Positions 51,903 through 60,570 of a DNA stretch of 64,000 nt are shown here, piece after piece (the first letter of the stretch is position 1; each line of letters starts with the position of its first letter). Position numbers and translations under genes: made by a program. Origin of the DNA: an uncultured Desulfobacterales bacterium. GTDB taxonomy: Bacteria; Desulfobacterota; Desulfobacteria; Desulfobacterales; JAHEIW01. Where the stretch lies: the NCBI GenBank assembly GCA_947259495.1, contig CAMYLV010000013.1, forward strand, positions 18,047 to 82,046, in the 5' to 3' direction. Under the pieces are notes generated by a model. That model saw only the letters and a program-made list of their open reading frames with translations, was not told where the DNA came from and ran no database searches.

Positions 51903-52087
51903 CGTATTTCTCGGGTCCTGGTGTCACCACGCCCCGCCGACAGTCTCTGATACCCTCTCCCAGGTGCTGCCTGCAAGGCACCCCTCCGGATAATCTCCAG
52001 CTTGTAAAGCGGGCCGGTTCGATCGGCGCCATCATGATGCGATACCCTGATTTAGGGGCTGGAAAAAAAATTGCCCTTTTAACATAA

Positions 52088-53263
52088 ATGCCGTATGAAT
52101 CGGCTATGGCCGCCGAAAACAAGCAGACAGATAAACTTGTTATCGGTTCCCAGTACTTTTTGTATTTCGGGGTACTGGGGATTTATTTGCCTTTTTTTAA
52201 CCTGTATTGCTACCATCTGGGCTTCAGCGGTCTGCAAATCGGAATTTTGTCTGCCGTACGATCGGTCGCACTGGTGGTTTTCCCCCTCATCTGGGGCGCT
52301 CTGGCCGATCGCCTCAGTGCCCGCCGCCCCATCTATATCCTGTGCAGCTTCTGCAGCGCCCTGATCTGGATGCAATATCTTTTTACGGTTGACTTCGGGC
52401 CTATGCTGGTCGTCACCATTTTTTACGGAATGTTCTATGCCCCGATAATTTCTTTTCTGGAGGCATTCACCATGGACATTCTGGGAAAGGCGAAAAAAAG
52501 TTACGGTCAAATCCGCGTCTGGGGGTCCATCAGTTTTATCGCCGTCGTGCTGGTACTCGGCAAAATCATCGACCTATACTCTGTGGAGATCATTGTTGTT
52601 CTTATTTTGGCCGGATCGCTGATGTTTTCGGTAATCTCCACCCGAATTCCCGCAATTCAGATGGTTAAAAAGAAACGCCCGTCCAAGGGAGCCAGCAGTT
52701 TGCTGGGCGGCCGGGTTCTGGTGTTTTTGTTTTGCGTATTTTTAATGCTCGTCAGCCATGGGGCTTATTACGGCTTTTTCTCGATTCATCTGGAAAACCT
52801 GGGATATGGCAGCACTTTTATCGGATTTACCTGGGCGTTGGCCTCGGCAGCCGAGATTTTGGTGATGATCCGATCCGATCAAATATTTCGCCGCTTTTCA
52901 CTGGAATCGGTCCTGATTTTTTCCTTTATGATCGCCGCTCTGCGCTGGTTTACTCTTTTCTTTGCCCAATCCGCAGCAGCAATCCTACTTTCCCAGGTTT
53001 TACATGCCGTAACCTATGGCACCTTTCATATTGCCAGTATTTTGTACATCGATCGCCTGACACCCGACAAAGCCAAGACCTTGGGGCAGGCGGTCAACAA
53101 TGCCGTCAGCTATGGTCTCGGTTTGATGGTCGGTTTCTTTTTCAACGGCTACTTATATGAAGTAAGCGGTTCATTTACCCTGTTTATGATCAGCAGCCTG
53201 ATTGCCTTATCGGGTGGCCTATTTTTCTGGGGGTTTTATCTGGTGGATCGCAGAAGTAGGTGA
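52088..53263 (+). CDS. MFS transporter (LacY/nucleoside permease-like group)
   Basis: A 391-residue major facilitator with twelve predicted helices. FGVLGIYLPFFNLYCYHLGFSGLQIGIL starts the first helix pair, RSVALVVFPLIWGALADRLSARRPIY contains the G-x-x-x-D-R-x-x-x-R loop 2-3 motif, and KKSYGQIRVWGSISFI is typical of the MFS_1-like subgroup related to LacY and NupG. The substrate cannot be inferred. The gene stands alone on the plus strand between hsp20 and a converging acyltransferase gene; a GAGGACTGAGGGCTGAGGAC word run lies just after its stop. Confidence 0.85.
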   Translation: MPYESAMAAENKQTDKLVIGSQYFLYFGVLGIYLPFFNLYCYHLGFSGLQIGILSAVRSVALVVFPLIWGALADRLSARRPIYILCSFCSALIWMQYLFTVDFGPMLVVTIFYGMFYAPIISFLEAFTMDILGKAKKSYGQIRVWGSISFIAVVLVLGKIIDLYSVEIIVVLILAGSLMFSVISTRIPAIQMVKKKRPSKGASSLLGGRVLVFLFCVFLMLVSHGAYYGFFSIHLENLGYGSTFIGFTWALASAAEILVMIRSDQIFRRFSLESVLIFSFMIAALRWFTLFFAQSAAAILLSQVLHAVTYGTFHIASILYIDRLTPDKAKTLGQAVNNAVSYGLGLMVGFFFNGYLYEVSGSFTLFMISSLIALSGGLFFWGFYLVDRRSR

Positions 53264-53382
53264 TGAGGACTGAGGGCTGAGGACTAAGCCAATACACTAT
53301 CTTCAAACTTCTGCGTTAAATAGTACTCAAAGGGTAATTTCCCGAGGTTAGAATTGAGTATCGAATATTTTGAAACCGCTTC

Positions 53383-54102
53383 TTAATCTTTTTTGGACGG
53401 GAAAAGCAGATACCTTAGCCAGTGCCGCAAGGTATTGTCGCGCAACAACTGCCTGTCGAGTTGATCAATTTCTGCATACAGGTTGGCGGATTTTGAAAAC
53501 CATTGCTGGCGAGTCGTAAATGATTTCTGTGGGTCAAGATGCTTGACAACTTTGGCCGGATTACCGGCCGCAATGCAATTTGAAGGAATGGAAGTCACGA
53601 CCACGGCCCCGGCTCCGATGATGCTGTTTTCGCCGATGGATACCCCTTTACAGACAATGGCGCCGTCTCCGATCCATACGTTGGCGGCGATGTTAATCGG
53701 GTCCGTTTTACCAAATCCAATCCGGTTATAGATATCATGCCAATCGGAATCGGTAACATAAACACCGTTGGCGAGCATGCAATTATCACCAATATGTATT
53801 TCAGACGCCGAACTCACTCTGACACCCGGACAAACAATACCGTAATCGCCGATATGAATATGTCCACTGACCTGCCGGTCTGTCCAAACAGACAGCCGCA
53901 CCCTCTGGTCCGAAGTCGCAACAACGGTAACATGATCACCGATAACAACCGGAGAACCGAATACTTCCACATACCAGGGTTTGATAATAGTGGCGGATTT
54001 GCCAAGAGCGGCAAAATGCGGTCGTAAAAAATGCGCGGTGTAAAATCTTTGAAACTTCAATAACGCTTTTTTGATGACATATGGACGGTGATCTTTCCGC
54101 AT
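53383..54102 (-). CDS. Hexapeptide-repeat acyltransferase
   Basis: A 239-residue left-handed beta-helix acyltransferase. Hexapeptide turns are visible from about residue 40 (VVIGDHVTVVA, HIHIGDYGIVCPGVRVSSASEIHIGDNCMLANGVYV) through VWIGDGAIVCKGVSIGENSIIGAGAVVVTSIPSNCIAAGNPAKVVK, with the usual W-H (SDWHDIY) catalytic His region. Such enzymes transfer acetyl or similar groups to sugars of surface polysaccharides. The N-terminal 40 and C-terminal 50 residues are extra. It may act with the glycan genes further right. Confidence 0.85.
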   Translation of the reverse strand: MRKDHRPYVIKKALLKFQRFYTAHFLRPHFAALGKSATIIKPWYVEVFGSPVVIGDHVTVVATSDQRVRLSVWTDRQVSGHIHIGDYGIVCPGVRVSSASEIHIGDNCMLANGVYVTDSDWHDIYNRIGFGKTDPINIAANVWIGDGAIVCKGVSIGENSIIGAGAVVVTSIPSNCIAAGNPAKVVKHLDPQKSFTTRQQWFSKSANLYAEIDQLDRQLLRDNTLRHWLRYLLFPSKKD

Positions 54103-54120
54103 GGATGCTCTCTTTTCATA

Positions 54121-54232
54121 AAGTTCACCACAGAGGTCACAGAGACCACAGAGGTTTATTTATTTTGATAGGGATCGCCGTAACAAAAAACCGAAAACAA
54201 ATTCTCTGTGAACTCTGTGGGCTCCGTGGTAA
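54121..54232. repeat. Word-repeat inverted repeat upstream of the acyltransferase
   Basis: TTCACCACAGAGGTCACAGA then GACCACAGAGG (54124-54154) opposes CTCTGTGAACTCTGTGGG plus CTCCGTGGT (54204-54230). ACCACAGAGG family. Confidence 0.75.
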
Positions 54233-54271
54233 GGCAATCGGAATGAATGGCACCGATTGAAAAGGACCCGC

Positions 54272-55333
54272 TTAGGCGGAATCGACGAACGGTGATAACC
54301 CGGATGTCATCCAGAATTGATGACTGAACAGCGCACTTGCAGGGGTTAAGTTATAGATTGCATCCGCGGCAATCAATGTCACCGCATTGGTCCAGGTAAT
54401 TTTATCCTCCGGCCATATGGCCAGCTCCGGGCAGGTAAATCCGCACCAGTAAGATCCGTCTTCATAGCGCCGATCACTGATCCAGTTAAAAACGATTCTG
54501 GCCAGTTCCAGGTTGCCCATGCCGGCCAGCGCCAGCGTCAGCTCCGCCGTTTCGGCAATGGTTACCCAGGGCTTATCCGATACGCAACGCACACCCCGGT
54601 CTTCGACGACAAATTTTTTCCAGTACGTATCAATCCGCTTTTGAGCGTTCGTGCCGGTAATGACACCGGCCAGAATGGGATAGAACCAATCCATCGAAAA
54701 GCGTGATTTGGTCATATTGAACAAATAGGGTTTGTTTTTAATGGCATCTGCCAGTTTGATGCAGGCAATTTTCCATGACGGTACAGAAAGCCCCAGTATT
54801 TTTGCTATTGCCAGAGCGCATTTGACGCTCATGTAAATGGAACTGGATCCCGTTAAAAGCGCCATGCGATCGATATTGCCTTTGGGGCTTATGGCCCAGT
54901 AGATTTCCCCATTGGGGGTTTGCAGACTCAGGGCAAAATCTATGGCCCTGGAAAGCGTTGGCCACATTTGCTTTAAAAGGGCACGGTCCCCGGTTATTAA
55001 AAAATGGTGAAACAAGCCCACCGCAACATAGGAAGTCAGATTGGCGTCTCTGGTTTTATCTTCGGGGACCCCTTGACGGTAAGCCGTATACCAGCTGCCA
55101 TCTTCAAGTTGCCTGTCGGCCAGCCAAAGAAATGCGCGTTGCGCTTCTTTATAGTATCCGCCCACGCTGAGACCCATGGCGGATTCGACGTGATCCCAGG
55201 GGTCTGATTTTTGGCCCGCAGCCCACGGTATCTCGCCATCGGGTCGCTGGGTCCGGGCAATAAATGACGCAACCGCACCCACACCGAACTCTGAAAGCGG
55301 AAGCTGATTGCTGCTTGATAGTTTAAAATCCAC
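54272..55333 (-). CDS. Alpha/alpha-toroid protein (prenyltransferase / glycosidase-like)
   Basis: A 353-residue soluble protein built of repeated helix pairs with W/G-rich turns: RPDGEIPWAAGQKSDPWDHVESAMGL, LEDGSWYTAYRQG, TPNGEIYWAIS, YEDGSYWCGFTCPE. The 'DGSW' style repeats and DPWDHVE motif point to the six-hairpin toroid shared by squalene-cyclase-like, prenyltransferase and glycosidase families; annotation pipelines tend to call such proteins prenyltransferases. The acidic motifs favour a carbohydrate-active role, but this is inference. It has no signal peptide. It lies upstream of the acyltransferase gene on the same strand. Confidence 0.7.
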   Translation of the reverse strand: MDFKLSSSNQLPLSEFGVGAVASFIARTQRPDGEIPWAAGQKSDPWDHVESAMGLSVGGYYKEAQRAFLWLADRQLEDGSWYTAYRQGVPEDKTRDANLTSYVAVGLFHHFLITGDRALLKQMWPTLSRAIDFALSLQTPNGEIYWAISPKGNIDRMALLTGSSSIYMSVKCALAIAKILGLSVPSWKIACIKLADAIKNKPYLFNMTKSRFSMDWFYPILAGVITGTNAQKRIDTYWKKFVVEDRGVRCVSDKPWVTIAETAELTLALAGMGNLELARIVFNWISDRRYEDGSYWCGFTCPELAIWPEDKITWTNAVTLIAADAIYNLTPASALFSHQFWMTSGLSPFVDSA

Positions 55334-55669
55334 TAGACGTCATATTCCTTTTTGCGCGTGGTAAAGAAGAATTCATACAAAGGAATCGGTCGTTATGCAA
55401 GCAGAATATCATCGGGTTTGCTGGACTTGCCGTCAATAGGATGAATTTAAATCTCTTACAAACTTTCATGCAAGATTCAGGTATTGACCCTTCAGTCGCC
55501 ATTTGAGCACCCATAATTCCGGTTTACTTGTAAACCATTTTTTCCTTTTACACGTCTTTGCAGACAACACGCATAACAGTTGTGGACAATCGTATCTTGA
55601 GCCATTATGATGAGAACACTTCTCTGAAGCATTGTTCTTATGAGCGGATAAATTGGCAGATACTGAAAA
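55334..55669. other. Intergenic region before the ECF sigma gene
   Basis: Between two divergent genes. I see no gene, repeat, or promoter that I can support. Confidence 0.4.
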
Positions 55670-56293
55670 ATGACTCCAACGACACAGAATGCGCCTGGAC
55701 CTCAAATCACTGAACCGCAGCTGACACAACTGGTAGAAAAAGCCAGAGATGGGAACCGCCTGGCTTTTGATCAACTGATCGATCGCTACCAGGGAGATAT
55801 CTATCGCATGATTTACTACCGCTTACGCAAACAAATGGATGCAGAAGATTTGACCCAGGATGTATTTATTCGTGCCTATCGCAGCATTGCGCGACTGAGG
55901 GAGCCGGAACGATTTCGCAGCTGGTTGTATACGATTGCCGTAAACCGGGTCTACGATTACCTGCGCAAAAAAAGGGTCAGATCCATATTCAAATCATCCG
56001 ATGAGGGCCCTGAGAGTCACCCGGAAGTAGACCAGCTCCGCGAAAAACCCGAAGCGCTGGAACAGGTTTTAAAAGAAGATTTCTGGCGGCAGGTTGCACG
56101 GATCGCAGAGAAACTATCAAAAATGGAAAGCGAAGTATTTATGCTGCGCTTTATGGACGACTTAAATATTGCTGAAATCGCCCAGGTACTGAAAAAAAGT
56201 GAAAGCACAGTAAAAACCCATTTATATCGAGCCTTGGCAAAATTTAAGAAAGAAAAAGGCTTGCGTCAGTTTCTTCAGGAGGACTTAACGTGA
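55670..56293 (+). CDS. ECF-type RNA polymerase sigma factor
   Basis: A 207-residue sigma-70 family factor of the RpoE-like ECF class. Region 2 spans about 27-95 (FDQLIDRYQGDIYRMIYYRLRKQMDAEDLTQDVFIRAYRSI; FRSWLYTIAVNRVYDYLRKKR) and region 4 about 145-200 (LSKMESEVFMLRFMDDLNIAEIAQVLKKSESTVKTHLYRALAKFKKE). No region 3 or 1.1. Its stop overlaps the start of a zinc-type anti-sigma gene by 4 bp, the usual regulatory pair, followed by a Spy-like periplasmic protein, so the target is probably an envelope-stress regulon. Confidence 0.93.
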   Translation: MTPTTQNAPGPQITEPQLTQLVEKARDGNRLAFDQLIDRYQGDIYRMIYYRLRKQMDAEDLTQDVFIRAYRSIARLREPERFRSWLYTIAVNRVYDYLRKKRVRSIFKSSDEGPESHPEVDQLREKPEALEQVLKEDFWRQVARIAEKLSKMESEVFMLRFMDDLNIAEIAQVLKKSESTVKTHLYRALAKFKKEKGLRQFLQEDLT

Positions 56294-56838
56294 GTCATCA
56301 CAACTCTAACAAGCACCATCTGGGAGAAAACGACATTCTGCAGGCAATGATTGATGACACTGTTCTGTCCCAACGCTTGAAGCAGCATTTGGATGAATGT
56401 TCACATTGCCGCTTACAAAAGGAGCACTTCGAACAGGAGCTGACACGTTTGGGGCAGCTGGCCAGACGCTATGCACCTAAACCTCATCGGCGGGTAACCA
56501 TCGTTGCGGACAGGGTTAGATCGCCTTTTTTAAACTGGAAATTTGCCTCTGGCGCTGCGGCGGTTGCCGCTGCCATTATCATCGTGTGGGCGACAGTTTT
56601 AATTCAAAGTCAGCCGCCAGGTAGTGTTGGAAATTTAGCACAAAATATGGTAGAAGCAGAAAGACTGATGACGGAGATAGATGGGCTGGTAGAAAACGCA
56701 TTGCCACCGATCTACCTGGAAATTGTGGGTGAAACCGACTTGAACCCGGACGAAGAGTTTATGGATTTTCTCATTCCGGCCACCGGAGAGGCCCCTCGAA
56801 CCTCCGCATTAACGATGAAAGGACCCGCAAGATGTTAA
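56290..56838 (+). CDS. Zinc-finger (ZAS-type) membrane anti-sigma factor
   Basis: A 182-residue protein starting with GTG overlapping the sigma-factor stop. Near residue 35 HLDECSHC matches the H-x3-C-x2-C zinc anti-sigma motif, followed by a basic linker, one membrane helix (about 93-113, ASGAAAVAAAIIIVWATVLI) and a periplasmic tail. It should hold the sigma factor at the membrane until an envelope signal releases it. The periplasmic part (ENALPPIYLEIVGETDLNPDEEF) is not a known sensor. It overlaps the next gene by 7 bp. Confidence 0.88.
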   Translation: MSHHNSNKHHLGENDILQAMIDDTVLSQRLKQHLDECSHCRLQKEHFEQELTRLGQLARRYAPKPHRRVTIVADRVRSPFLNWKFASGAAAVAAAIIIVWATVLIQSQPPGSVGNLAQNMVEAERLMTEIDGLVENALPPIYLEIVGETDLNPDEEFMDFLIPATGEAPRTSALTMKGPARC

Positions 56839-57239
56839 AAAAGGTCTTGATTGTCGCGCTGCTGATCTTGACGATCAGTCTGCCCGAGGTTGTCGCCGCT
56901 CAGGATGTACCTTCCGGTAAGTGGTGGTACAATAAGAAAGTGGTTCAAAATCTCAGTCTGACCCAAAAAGAGGTCCGCCAGCTGGATCGGCTCTATGAAG
57001 ACAGCCACCGCAAGCTCATCGATTTAAAAAGCGCGGTAAAAAGGGAACAGTTCGAACTCGATACGCTTCTGGGGAAAGAACCTGTCGACGACGCCAAGGT
57101 TCGCAAACAATTCAAGCGCCTTGAAAAAGCCCGCACAGACCTGGCCAACGAGCGCCTGGGGTTTGTAATCCGCGTCAGGGAAATCATCGGTGCCGATCGC
57201 TTTCAGCAGCTGAAGACGTCCTATAAAGAGTGGCGTTAG
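56832..57239 (+). CDS. Spy/CpxP-like periplasmic protein
   Basis: A 135-residue exported protein: signal peptide at 4-22 (VLIVALLILTISLPEVVAA), WWYNKKVVQNLSLTQKEVRQLDRLYEDSHRKLIDLKSAVKREQFELDTLL and a second long helix ending REIIGADRFQQLKTSYKEWR. The L-T-x-x-Q motif and all-helical layout match Spy, CpxP and ZraP-type chaperones and metal-binding sensors. As third gene of the sigma/anti-sigma operon it probably feeds back on or executes the envelope response. Translationally coupled through the 7-bp overlap. Confidence 0.82.
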   Translation: MLKKVLIVALLILTISLPEVVAAQDVPSGKWWYNKKVVQNLSLTQKEVRQLDRLYEDSHRKLIDLKSAVKREQFELDTLLGKEPVDDAKVRKQFKRLEKARTDLANERLGFVIRVREIIGADRFQQLKTSYKEWR

Positions 57240-57315
57240 GATGACTTTGTCCTGAAGCGCCTTTTTTCCCTAATTTTCTGCATATCAGCGCTTTAAACCC
57301 GCCTTTTTTTCACAC

Positions 57316-57344
57316 TTGACTTTAGTCCGCCCATTGTTTAACTT
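57316..57344 (+). promoter_or_regulatory. Possible promoter of a short leader RNA
   Basis: TTGACT (57316-57321) and TAACTT (57339-57344) with a 17-bp spacer. Transcription from here would make an RNA of about 240 bases ending at the terminator 57548-57590. Confidence 0.4.
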
Positions 57345-57517
57345 ACCTTAGGAACCATCAGGCTTTTAGTTGAAACACGTATTTACCAACGCAGGATTCG
57401 GTTATGTTTATACGGATCCTCGAATTGCACAGTACGCTTTCCTATTTTAACCGTCAGCTTTTTTCAGGTTTACCGCATCCCATTAACCGTGGCCTTCGTT
57501 TATAAGAGGAGGGGCTA

Positions 57518-57550
57518 ATGAAAAGGGCTTATACCAAATTACGCGTTTAA
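57518..57550 (+). CDS. Ten-codon ORF MKRAYTKLRV with strong ribosome site
   Basis: A complete ATG-to-TAA frame of ten codons. AAGAGGAGGGG lies 4-14 bases upstream, one of the best ribosome sites in the window, and the stop codon sits at the edge of a terminator stem. This is the layout of a leader peptide or a very short expressed peptide. M-K-x-x-Y-x-K resembles the first residues of some peptide precursors (inference, weak). Confidence 0.4.
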   Translation: MKRAYTKLRV

Positions 57551-57590
57551 AGCCTCCAACGACGTTTGTCGCTCGTTTGGAGGCTTTTTT
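57548..57590 (+). terminator. Strong intrinsic terminator after the ten-codon ORF
   Basis: AAAGCCTCCAACGA (57548-57561) pairs with TCGTTTGGAGGCTTT (57573-57587, one bulged T) and is followed by T6 (57585-57590). The stem buries a CCTCC/GGAGG pair. Confidence 0.85.
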
Positions 57591-57716
57591 ATGCCCGCAA
57601 AATTGAAAGGGCTAACATATCGGCGCGTCAGGGCGGCCATTTTTAGGTAACCGGCCGATCGGCGTCAAAGGTGATCAATCGACATTGCGCTCAAAGTTGC
57701 AAGAAAGGAGGAAAAA

Positions 57717-57932
57717 ATGCCTGACAGCGTGTACAAAGTCATCCGACTGGTAGGAAGTAGTCCGAATTCCTGGGAAGAAGCCGCCAAAAATGCAGTGGAT
57801 AGGGCGAGTAAAAGCCTGCGAGATTTAAGGGTTGCGGAAATTCAAAAACTGGATCTGAAGATTGAAGACGGCAAAGTTGCCGCTTACCGTGCCTTAGTGA
57901 ATCTCTCCTTTAAATATGGCGGCGAAGGGTAA
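57717..57932 (+). CDS. Dodecin
   Basis: A 71-residue flavin-storage protein. VYKVIRLVGSSPNSWEEAAKNAVDRASKSLRDLRVAEIQKLDLKIEDGKVAAYRALVNLSFKY matches dodecins over the full length: one strand, one helix, two strands, with the S-x-x-S-W motif whose Trp stacks on the flavin isoalloxazine ring. It forms dodecameric hollow shells that bind FMN, riboflavin or FAD. AGGAGG precedes the ATG. It is followed by its own terminator. Confidence 0.93.
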   Translation: MPDSVYKVIRLVGSSPNSWEEAAKNAVDRASKSLRDLRVAEIQKLDLKIEDGKVAAYRALVNLSFKYGGEG

Positions 57933-57989
57933 GCTAACAGATGTAGATCCATGCACACCTAAAATTTGAAAAGACCCTTGTAAAAGGAT

Positions 57990-58034
57990 AAACCTCCAAA
58001 ATGAACCTTAACCGCTTCTTTTGGAGGTTTATTT
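57990..58034 (+). terminator. Terminator of the dodecin gene
   Basis: AAACCTCCAAAA (57990-58001) pairs with TTTTGGAGGTTT (58019-58030), 17-base loop, then ATTTCTTTT. The CCTCCAA/TTGGAGG core is shared with the terminator at 57548. Confidence 0.75.
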
Positions 58035-58127
58035 CTTTTATACGGTTATGCAGAAAGTCCGATAGGCGTTTGCGATTACCGTCAGTTCGGTGTGCGAAAC
58101 TTGTGCTAAAAAAATGTCGAGTCAACC

Positions 58128-58856
58128 ATGGTTAGCGTCCGCGAGCATTATGAAAATCATCTTGCCCATTACTACGCCTGGATTTCTGGCGGGGTTGAGA
58201 TCAATATTGTGGAAAATCGAAAGTTTTTCAAGGAGTGCGGCATTCGACCGATCAACACCGGCCAAGCATTTGATCTGGGGGCCGGTTGTGGGTTCCAGTC
58301 CATCCCGCTGGCTGAATTAGGATTTCGGGTCATTGCAATGGATCTGAGTCCCCGGCTCCTGGGGCAATTAAAAGAAAACGCCCCGCATCTGCCGATCGAA
58401 ACGATTTGTGATGATTTATCAAATTTCAGCAACTATGTCCGCGGCACCATCGATCTGGTCGTGTGCATGGGGGATACGCTGACCCACCTGAATGCCCTTA
58501 AAAAGGTTGAAGCACTGTTGCAGCAGGCCTATACTGTCCTGGCGCCCGGTGGCTGTCTGATTCTATCGTTTCGAAGTCTATCTCAAGCGCTCGTGGGACT
58601 GGACCGATTCATTCCGGTCCGAAGCAACGCTACAACCATTTTTACCTGTTTTCTGGAATATGAAAAAAACACCGTTAAGGTGCATGATCTCATTTATGAG
58701 AAAAAGAAGGGCCAATGGGCGTTGCACAAAAGTGCTTATCGAAAACTGCGCATTTCCCCGGATTGGACCCAAAATTTCCTGCAACAAATTGGATTTATTG
58801 TAGAATTTTATGATGAAAAAAAGGGGCTGATTTTCATTGTCGCCCGAAAAAATTAA
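58128..58856 (+). CDS. Class I SAM-dependent methyltransferase
   Basis: A 242-residue methyltransferase. Motif I is AFDLGAGCGFQSIPLAELGFRVIAMDLSP near residues 46-75 (the G-x-G-x-G loop and the acidic residue holding the SAM ribose); DDLSNF and IDLVVCMGDTLTHL correspond to motifs II and III. The N-terminus HYENHLAHYYAWISGG is common in a small group found near glycosyltransferases. Substrate unknown. It is the first of a plus-strand run with three glycosyltransferase-type genes and a radical SAM gene. Confidence 0.85.
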   Translation: MVSVREHYENHLAHYYAWISGGVEINIVENRKFFKECGIRPINTGQAFDLGAGCGFQSIPLAELGFRVIAMDLSPRLLGQLKENAPHLPIETICDDLSNFSNYVRGTIDLVVCMGDTLTHLNALKKVEALLQQAYTVLAPGGCLILSFRSLSQALVGLDRFIPVRSNATTIFTCFLEYEKNTVKVHDLIYEKKKGQWALHKSAYRKLRISPDWTQNFLQQIGFIVEFYDEKKGLIFIVARKN

Positions 58857-59070
58857 CGGCAAATTTTGAAAAGCCGGAGCACATTGATAAAACCAACGGG
58901 CTTGACGTTTTTCATTGATTTTTACCAGCCAATCGAATAGACAAACAGCTCAAAGAGAAACAAATCCAGGTAGAATAGATTAACAGTTAACCACGCATGA
59001 AAATCCTTTTTAAAATTGCAGCGCAACAGGCCGGGACTGGCCCCTCCAATCTAAATTTGTCTGATTGATA

Positions 59071-60570
59071 ATGGATCTCATTCAATATCTTTGGCTGGGC
59101 ATTTATCTTTTTGCCTTGGCGGCGCTTTTGACCTATGGCATGAATTGTTGGTTTCTCATGCTGCTTTACCGTCTGAATTATCCGAAAGCGGTCCACCAAC
59201 ATCAACGCATCAAAGATGCATTTTACCAGAATATTCCTTCTAAAGATTGGCCCCAGGTTACGATCCAGCTTCCAATTTACAACGAACGCTATGTGGTCGA
59301 ACGGTTGATCGAATCCGTTTGCAAAATCGATTATCCAAAGAATTTGCTGGAAGTGCAGGTGCTCGATGATTCAACCGATGACACTGTAAAAATCGCCAGA
59401 ACCATGGTCGCAAAAATGAAAACCGCAGGCATTGATATTGCCTATATTCATCGGACCGACCGCCGTGGATTTAAAGCCGGTGCCCTCAAAAAGGGGCTTA
59501 GAACCGCCAAAGGTTCGCTGTTGGCTGTTTTTGATGCTGATTTTATACCCGCTCCGGATTTTCTCAAGGAATCGGTGCCCTATTTTCAAGATCCTCAGAT
59601 CGGTATGCTGCAAACCCGCTGGGGCCATATCAACAGTGATTATTCTTTGCTGACCCGGGCGCAATCCATCGGGATTGACGGCCACTTTGGAGTGGAACAG
59701 GCCTCACGGGCCTGGGGTGGGCTATTTATGAACTTTAACGGCACCGGTGGTATTTGGCGAAAAAAGACGATTCAGGAAGCCGGCGGCTGGCAGGCCGATA
59801 CCCTCACCGAAGATCTGGATTTAAGCTACAGAGCTCAGCTTAAGGGATGGAAACTGATGTTTGCATCGCAGGTGGTTTGTCCGGCCGAGATCCCGGTAAC
59901 GATTAACGCATTTAAGTCCCAGCAACATCGCTGGGCCAAAGGCTCGATTCAAACCGCCAAAAAAAATCTGGGCAAGCTGTTTAAGTCGGACGTATCGTGG
60001 CTCGTAAAGATCCAGGCCTTTTTGCATCTCACCCACTACATGGTCCATCCCATGATGCTGCTGGTGGTTTTGACATCGATCCCCATGCTTTACACCCAGT
60101 GGTTTTTTGACAACCTGGCGTATCCGATTATGATTTTTACACTGCTGTGCCTGGCGACCTTCGGCCCATCGTCCCTGTACGTTTTTTCCCAGCGCATCCT
60201 ATACCGCGACTGGAAGACCCGTATCAAATATTTGCCGTTTTTAATGTGCCTGGGTACCGGAATTGCCGTTAACAATACCAAAGCCGTACTGGAAGCCCTT
60301 TTTAATATCAAAAGTGGATTTATCCGCACCCCCAAATACGGGATCCGGCAAAAAGGCGAAAACTGGAAAAACAAACGATATGCCATTCCACTGAATGCCG
60401 TGTCCATTCTCGAATTTTTTCTCGGGCTTTATTCCCTGACCGGACTTCTCATGTTTTTGTTTTTCAGCAAGTATCTGGTCAGCCCCTTCCTTTTGATTTA
60501 TACTTCCGGCTTTTTCTATGTGTTCTTTCTTTCGGTGAAACATGGCTTTGGAAAAACTGCATCAAGCTAA
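59071..60570 (+). CDS. Processive GT2 glycosyltransferase (cellulose synthase / CslA-like)
   Basis: A 499-residue integral membrane enzyme. The GT2 domain has LPIYNERYVVERLI, DDSTDDT, FDADFIP (D-x-D), TEDLDLSYR (catalytic T-E-D) and QQHRWAKG (Q-x-x-R-W), the full set of processive polymerising synthases. It has one helix at the N-terminus and four or more from about residue 310. The plant CslA-like subgroup makes beta-mannan or glucomannan, so a hexose polymer or glycolipid is likely. The ATG at 59071 is preferred over a TTG six bases upstream. It overlaps the next gene by 29 bases. Confidence 0.9.
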   Translation: MDLIQYLWLGIYLFALAALLTYGMNCWFLMLLYRLNYPKAVHQHQRIKDAFYQNIPSKDWPQVTIQLPIYNERYVVERLIESVCKIDYPKNLLEVQVLDDSTDDTVKIARTMVAKMKTAGIDIAYIHRTDRRGFKAGALKKGLRTAKGSLLAVFDADFIPAPDFLKESVPYFQDPQIGMLQTRWGHINSDYSLLTRAQSIGIDGHFGVEQASRAWGGLFMNFNGTGGIWRKKTIQEAGGWQADTLTEDLDLSYRAQLKGWKLMFASQVVCPAEIPVTINAFKSQQHRWAKGSIQTAKKNLGKLFKSDVSWLVKIQAFLHLTHYMVHPMMLLVVLTSIPMLYTQWFFDNLAYPIMIFTLLCLATFGPSSLYVFSQRILYRDWKTRIKYLPFLMCLGTGIAVNNTKAVLEALFNIKSGFIRTPKYGIRQKGENWKNKRYAIPLNAVSILEFFLGLYSLTGLLMFLFFSKYLVSPFLLIYTSGFFYVFFLSVKHGFGKTASS

